Source: Thiothrix winogradskyi (lineage in GTDB: Bacteria > Pseudomonadota > Gammaproteobacteria > Thiotrichales > Thiotrichaceae). Taken from it: a stretch of 64,000 nt of DNA. The notes beneath the pieces are model-generated. The model ran no database searches and was not told where the DNA came from. It was given only the letters and a program-made list of their open reading frames with translations. How positions within the stretch are numbered: the stretch's first letter is position 1; every line of letters starts with the position of its first letter. The position numbers were made by a program, and so were the translations under genes. The stretch is from positions 806,001 through 870,000 of the forward strand of contig NZ_CP091244.1 in the NCBI RefSeq assembly GCF_021650935.1, in the 5' to 3' direction. This document shows positions 59,986-64,000 of this stretch, piece by piece.

Positions 59986-60028
59986 TAATGTGCGCTACAC
60001 TCTCCCTATCAAAATAGGGAGTTATTCC

Positions 60029-61933
60029 GTGCCTATGTCTACGCAACACCTGAGCCGTCGCTTTATTGTCTTCCTGTTTGGGGTATTGGGGCTGGTGTCG
60101 GTGTGTTTCCTGTTAATGTTTTATTACTTCTACAATGCGCAGATTGCGGATGAGCGTACTCAAGCCTCGCATTCGGTCAGTTTGTTGCTGAAGTCGTCAC
60201 TGGAAGGTGCCATGTTACGCCGTGACTTGCCCGGTTTGCGTGACATTATCGGCGATTTGGGCAGGCAGGAGGGGGTGAAGGAGGTCATGATCCTCAATCC
60301 GGCAGGTGAGGTGCGCTTTGCTTCCCGGCAAGAACGGCTGGGGCAGATGGAAGCATCAATCATCCAGCAGTTTTGCCCGAACTGTACCGCTGCCAGCCTG
60401 CCGCTGGAGCCTGTGACCCGTTTTTTCACTCCTAGTCATGGTGGTGAATTGTTGCGTACTTTCCATCCGGTCAGGAATAAGCAAGAGTGTATGCAATGCC
60501 ACGGTAGCCCTGATACCCACCCGGTCAATGGCATTTTAGTCGTGGATTATGATGCGGCTCCGATCCGCCAAAAGGGCTGGATGAATATCTTGATATTGGC
60601 TGGGGCTGGTGTGGTGGCAGTCCTGTTCAGCGCGTGGGCAGCCTGGTGGTTTATGCAGCGCTATGTATTGCAACCTGTCAGCCGTTTGCATCAGGCCAGC
60701 CAAGCGCTGTCGCAAGGTGATTTGACCACCCGTGTTCCCGTGCGGGGCAGTGATGAAATGGCGAATCTTGCCACTACCTTTAACCACATGGCAGAACGTT
60801 TGCAACACGGTCATCAGGTGTTGCAAAGCCGCGAACAGTTCCTGCAAGGCTTGATTGATGCCGTACCGGACGGGGTGCGGGTGATTGACCCGTATTTCCA
60901 GATTGTGGTGGCAAACCGTGCTTATGCAGAACAGTGTGGCGTTGCTTCTGCGGAGAGCTTACGCCAGCAATACTGTTACAAGGTCACTTACCAGCGTGAC
61001 ACCCCTTGTCCGCCCTCCTTGCGTAGCTGCCCGCTGGCGACCTTGAGTGCCGAACAACCGACATTGAAATTCATGGAAACCCTGCAGCGGGCGGATGGTT
61101 CATTGCTATCCACCGAAGTCTACGCGGCGCGTTTGCCCGTGACAGCAGGGGCAGACCTTGCGTCAGAATGCTTGGTGGTGGAGTCGGTACGGGATATGGA
61201 CAAAGCGGTGCAGTATTCGCATGAACAAAAACTTGCCTCGCTGGGTGAGTTGGCAGCCGGTGTTGCTCACGAAATCCATAACCCGCTGGCATCGGTACGC
61301 ATTGCGCTGCAAGCCAGTGACCGAATACTGGATACCTCACAGGAAAATGTGACCGAACTGAAGGACTACCTGCATTTGGTGGATGAACAAGTGGAGCAGT
61401 GTTTGGATGTGACGCATCGTCTGATGAAATTGGGGGCGCTTGCCAGTGGTCATCCCGAACTGGTGGAGGTGAACACGGTGATTCGTGAAACACTGTCCCT
61501 ATTGCGTTTTGAGCGTGAGCAAAAAGGGATTGGTGAATCTTTACAACTGGATGCCAGCAATCCGCGCATTCTTGCGGCAGATAACGATCTGCGCATGATT
61601 ATCCTGAATCTGGTACAAAATGCTTTCCACGCCATGCCAGAGGGTGGTTTGTTGTGTGTTATTTCCCGAAAACAGGGTGCTAGTGTGGAAATCCGGGTGG
61701 AAGATACTGGCACGGGGATTCCCGATGAGATTCTGGCGCACATTTTCGATCCGTTTTTTAGCCGTCGCCATGACCAACGCGGCACGGGGCTGGGGTTGAC
61801 CATTACCCGTACCTTGGTCAAGCAACACGGCGGGCAAATACAGGTGGCGGAACACGCGGCGGGCAAGACGGCGTTTATGCTGCATTTCCCAGATGCGGAC
61901 GATGTGCAAAACCTGACCCAGGAGGCAGCATGA
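60029..61933 (+). CDS. Heme-binding sensor histidine kinase
   Basis: 634 aa. Two membrane helices (RFIVFLFGVLGLVSVCFLLM near residue 15 and ILILAGAGVVAVLFSAWAAW near 195) bound a periplasmic domain carrying a CMQCHGSPDTHP c-type heme site (Cys154, Cys157, His158) and a CPNC pair. Then HAMP, PAS (about 275-400), HisKA with His414 (GVAHEIHNPLASVRIALQAS) and HATPase (VEDTGTGIPDEI, GTGLGLTITRTLV). The GTG at 60029 is preferred because AGGGAG is seven bases before it; an ATG six bases later is alternative. Heme could sense redox state, oxygen, NO or CO. Overlaps the regulator gene by four bases. Confidence 0.9.
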   Translation: MPMSTQHLSRRFIVFLFGVLGLVSVCFLLMFYYFYNAQIADERTQASHSVSLLLKSSLEGAMLRRDLPGLRDIIGDLGRQEGVKEVMILNPAGEVRFASRQERLGQMEASIIQQFCPNCTAASLPLEPVTRFFTPSHGGELLRTFHPVRNKQECMQCHGSPDTHPVNGILVVDYDAAPIRQKGWMNILILAGAGVVAVLFSAWAAWWFMQRYVLQPVSRLHQASQALSQGDLTTRVPVRGSDEMANLATTFNHMAERLQHGHQVLQSREQFLQGLIDAVPDGVRVIDPYFQIVVANRAYAEQCGVASAESLRQQYCYKVTYQRDTPCPPSLRSCPLATLSAEQPTLKFMETLQRADGSLLSTEVYAARLPVTAGADLASECLVVESVRDMDKAVQYSHEQKLASLGELAAGVAHEIHNPLASVRIALQASDRILDTSQENVTELKDYLHLVDEQVEQCLDVTHRLMKLGALASGHPELVEVNTVIRETLSLLRFEREQKGIGESLQLDASNPRILAADNDLRMIILNLVQNAFHAMPEGGLLCVISRKQGASVEIRVEDTGTGIPDEILAHIFDPFFSRRHDQRGTGLGLTITRTLVKQHGGQIQVAEHAAGKTAFMLHFPDADDVQNLTQEAA

Positions 61934-63288
61934 TTCCCCTGATTTTGGTGGTTGATGATGATGTAACCCTGAATCGCCTGATGGTGGGGCAGCTTAACCG
62001 CATGGGGTATGCCGCAACCGGGGTGCATTCGTGGGCAGCCGCGCAGGCTTATTTGCAGCAACACGACCCGCATCTGGTGCTCTTGGATTGCCAGTTGCCA
62101 GATGCACGGGGGCGTGACGTTTTGCCGCAACTGGTGGGCGATTGCCCAGTGATTATTATTACCGCCTACGGCAGCGTTAAGGAAGCGGTGGGAGCGATGC
62201 AGGCGGGCGCAGCCGAATACTTGCTCAAGCCGGTCAATCTGGACGAGTTGCAACTGGTGATCCGCAAAGTGTTGGACGCGCACAGCATGAAACAGGAATT
62301 CCTTTACCTCAAGGAACAGGTGCAAAAGCGCAAATCCTTCATGGTCGGGCAAAGCCCCGCCTTGAAGGAAGTGGAAAACATGATCGGTGCGGTTGCCCCT
62401 AGCATGATGACGGTGCTGATTCAGGGCGAAAGCGGGGTGGGCAAGGAATTGGTTGCCCGCGAAATCCACGAGCGCAGCCAAGTTGCCAGCCGTAGTTTCG
62501 TCGCTTTGGATTGCTGCACCATGCAGGAAAACCTGTTCGAGTCCGAGCTGTTCGGGCATGAGAAAGGTGCGTTTACCGGTGCTGACCGCCAGAAAAAAGG
62601 GCTGATCGAAAGTGCCGAAGGCGGCACGCTGTTTCTGGATGAAATCGGTGAAATTACCCCGGCGATTCAGGCTAAACTGTTGCGGGTACTGGAAACCGGG
62701 CGTTTCCGGCGGCTGGGTGGAACCCGTGATATGACCGCCAATGTGCGGGTGGTGGCGGCGACTAACCGCGATTTGCTCGCCATGTCGCAGGAAGGCACGT
62801 TCCGCGCTGACCTGTTTTACCGTTTGAATGCCTTTACCATTTACGTGCCGCCGTTGCGCCAACGCCGCGAAGACATTCCGGCGTTGGTGAAACATTTCAT
62901 CAATAACCATGACTTTTCACGGCGGGTTAATAAGCATCTGAGTGAGGAGGCGTTGGCGAAATTGGTGGCTTACCCGTGGCCGGGGAATATCCGCGAACTC
63001 AAAAACATGGTGGAACGGGCAATTATCCTATCCGGTGATACGGCGCGAATTTTGCCGGGACATATCATGCTGAGTGATGGCGTGGTGGCGACGGTTGCTG
63101 CGCCTGCCAGCAAAGGCGTGAGTCTGGATTTTGAACAGATACCGACGCTGGAGGATTTGGAAAAGCATTATCTGCACGTATTGCTGGACAAGTTCAACGG
63201 GCATCGCGGCAAGGTGGCGCGGACGCTGGGGATTAGCGAGCGCAATGTGTACCGTTTGCTGAAAAAGTATGAATTCATGGAAGCCTGA
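61930..63288 (+). CDS. NtrC-type sigma-54-dependent response regulator
   Basis: 452 aa. Receiver with Asp53 (VLLDCQLPDARG), then AAA+ domain: Walker A IQGESGVGKELVAREIHERS, the sigma-54-contact loop HEKGAFTGADRQKKG, Walker B GGTLFLDEIGEI, sensor region RVVAATNRDL, and WPGNIRELKNMVERAIIL. A Fis-type HTH follows at the end (GKVARTLGISERNVYRLLKK). Translationally coupled to the heme kinase. Together with three upstream dyads and the sigma-54 promoter it forms a complete control circuit for the divergent reductase operon. Confidence 0.94.
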   Translation: MIPLILVVDDDVTLNRLMVGQLNRMGYAATGVHSWAAAQAYLQQHDPHLVLLDCQLPDARGRDVLPQLVGDCPVIIITAYGSVKEAVGAMQAGAAEYLLKPVNLDELQLVIRKVLDAHSMKQEFLYLKEQVQKRKSFMVGQSPALKEVENMIGAVAPSMMTVLIQGESGVGKELVAREIHERSQVASRSFVALDCCTMQENLFESELFGHEKGAFTGADRQKKGLIESAEGGTLFLDEIGEITPAIQAKLLRVLETGRFRRLGGTRDMTANVRVVAATNRDLLAMSQEGTFRADLFYRLNAFTIYVPPLRQRREDIPALVKHFINNHDFSRRVNKHLSEEALAKLVAYPWPGNIRELKNMVERAIILSGDTARILPGHIMLSDGVVATVAAPASKGVSLDFEQIPTLEDLEKHYLHVLLDKFNGHRGKVARTLGISERNVYRLLKKYEFMEA

Positions 63289-63294
63289 GTGAGA

Positions 63295-63316
63295 GTGTCG
63301 GACTTGAGTCCGACAC
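63295..63316. repeat. Short perfect palindrome GTGTCGGACT-TG-AGTCCGACAC
   Basis: Ten-base arms (63295-63304, 63307-63316) between the convergent regulator and LysM genes. There is no T-run. It resembles dispersed intergenic palindromes more than a terminator. Confidence 0.7.
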
Positions 63317-63328
63317 GTTATCGCTGTT

Positions 63329-64000
63329 TTAAGGATTTCCCACTTTATCCCCGTCTTTCACCTCACGGGTAGCATCCATAATCAACCCGTAACTTACCCG
63401 GTCGGTCACTTTATAAACCACCAGATTTGCCACTTTTTCAGGTGGGAGTTGGCTGCACACCGCGCCCGATTTGGCTTTGCACGATTCCACCACATCCACG
63501 ACGTATTTGCCCTGGGCGTAGACACCTAAGGTATGCCCCACTTCGATGCGATCACGCTGTCCTTTATTAATTACCGCAATCATGTGGTTGCCGCTAATCG
63601 CTTCCGCATCAAACAATGAGATAATGTCGCCGCGAATTTTGGTGCGGGGCGCATGGATTACGCCATTCAGGTAAGCCACGTCATCAATCGGGGCCAGCAA
63701 GCGGTCGCCTTTGCGGATTTCGCGTTTCGCATCCACGACGGTGGCGGTTGAGGTGTTATCGACCCGTTCGACCCGGCTGTAGCCGCCATAGGTCACTTCA
63801 TAGCCGAGCAATTGCCCGGTACGCGGGTCATGCAAGACCTTATTAGGGTGGAAGATGGCACAGCGGGTTCCTGCTGCTGCATTGCGTAGGTTTTTGACGT
63901 AAATGGTTTCGCCTTCGGTAATCAACTGGCGATCATCGCGTGAGGCGAGGATATACGGCGCATTCTTAATCGTTGCCTCATCTAGCACCCGTGGCCACAG
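63329..64000 (-). CDS. LysM-domain-type protein, C-terminal part (5' end outside window)
   Basis: The frame is open to the right edge, giving 223 visible codons; the start and any signal or LysM repeat lie beyond 64000. Visible: LWPRVLDEATIKNAPYILAS, HPNKVLHDPRTGQLLGYEVT, EIRKGDRLLAPIDD and HMIAVINKGQRDRIEVGHTL. This matches the C-terminal part of the peptidoglycan-binding LysM proteins that often precede dprA in gammaproteobacteria. Identification is based on memory of that family and should be confirmed with the missing N-terminus. Confidence 0.75.
   Translation of the reverse strand: MWPRVLDEATIKNAPYILASRDDRQLITEGETIYVKNLRNAAAGTRCAIFHPNKVLHDPRTGQLLGYEVTYGGYSRVERVDNTSTATVVDAKREIRKGDRLLAPIDDVAYLNGVIHAPRTKIRGDIISLFDAEAISGNHMIAVINKGQRDRIEVGHTLGVYAQGKYVVDVVESCKAKSGAVCSQLPPEKVANLVVYKVTDRVSYGLIMDATREVKDGDKVGNP

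Noticed and set aside
1..64000. tRNA or rRNA genes
   Set aside because: No cloverleaf with a TTCGA-type T-loop and paired acceptor ends, and no rRNA-like sequence, was recognised on either strand by eye.

Overview
The window looks like a gammaproteobacterial chromosome. My best guess is a Thiothrix-like sulfur-oxidising filament (Thiotrichales), inferred from gene content and not proven. Genes are dense, and housekeeping loci (aceE, truD, ubiD, yebC-ruvC-ruvA, mazG, pntAA-AB-B) alternate with accessory and defence cassettes. Intergenic palindromic repeats are unusually common and several run into coding sequence.

Layout. 1-2262: 3'-truncated aceE. 2.8-8.5 kb: a stop/start-overlapping five-gene operon (WYL regulator, alpha-helical HEAT-like protein, PD-(D/E)XK-like nuclease, unknown protein, RhuM) followed by a nonsense-broken small gene; this is my candidate undescribed defence system. 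A stand-alone C-terminal half of DinD lies divergently from it. 9.0-16.2 kb: lactate locus, with dld-lldP divergent from lldR-lldEFG and three operator-like dyads between them; repeats have invaded lldE and lldG. 16.2-18.3 kb: a Septu-type pair (PtuA ATPase, PtuB HNH). 18.3-23.2 kb: truncated ParA with a small partner, hybrid histidine kinase, truD, MenA-like prenyltransferase. 23.4-30.5 kb: secreted cache protein, ubiD, an operon with a permuted papain-like hydrolase split by a frameshifted insertion sequence, and a two-component pair. 30.7-38.6 kb: type I restriction-modification (hsdR, hsdM, hsdS) interleaved with a DUF559 protein and a TacAT-like toxin-antitoxin, with a related palindromic repeat after each cassette. 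38.7-52.5 kb: mostly housekeeping genes, including a 54-aa rubredoxin and, between ruvA and mazG, a strong candidate sigma-54-dependent CrcZ-like small RNA. 52.6-63.3 kb: a sigma-54-controlled respiratory cluster: small secreted protein, extremely Met/Gly-rich secreted protein, pentaheme cytochrome c, DmsA-like and DmsB-like subunits, TorD chaperone and ferredoxin, with a divergent heme-binding sensor kinase and NtrC-type regulator. 63.3-64 kb: 5'-truncated LysM-type protein.

How it works together. The lactate genes form one regulon under LldR. The 52.6-63.3 kb cluster forms another: a kinase with a periplasmic CxxCH site probably senses redox state or ligand, its NtrC-like partner probably binds three TGACA-N3-TGTCA dyads, and a CTGGCACG/CTGC promoter fires the reductase operon. 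The Met-rich protein suggests links to methionine sulfoxide or copper. At least three immune-type loci plus toxin-antitoxin and nuclease genes mark the window as defence-rich.
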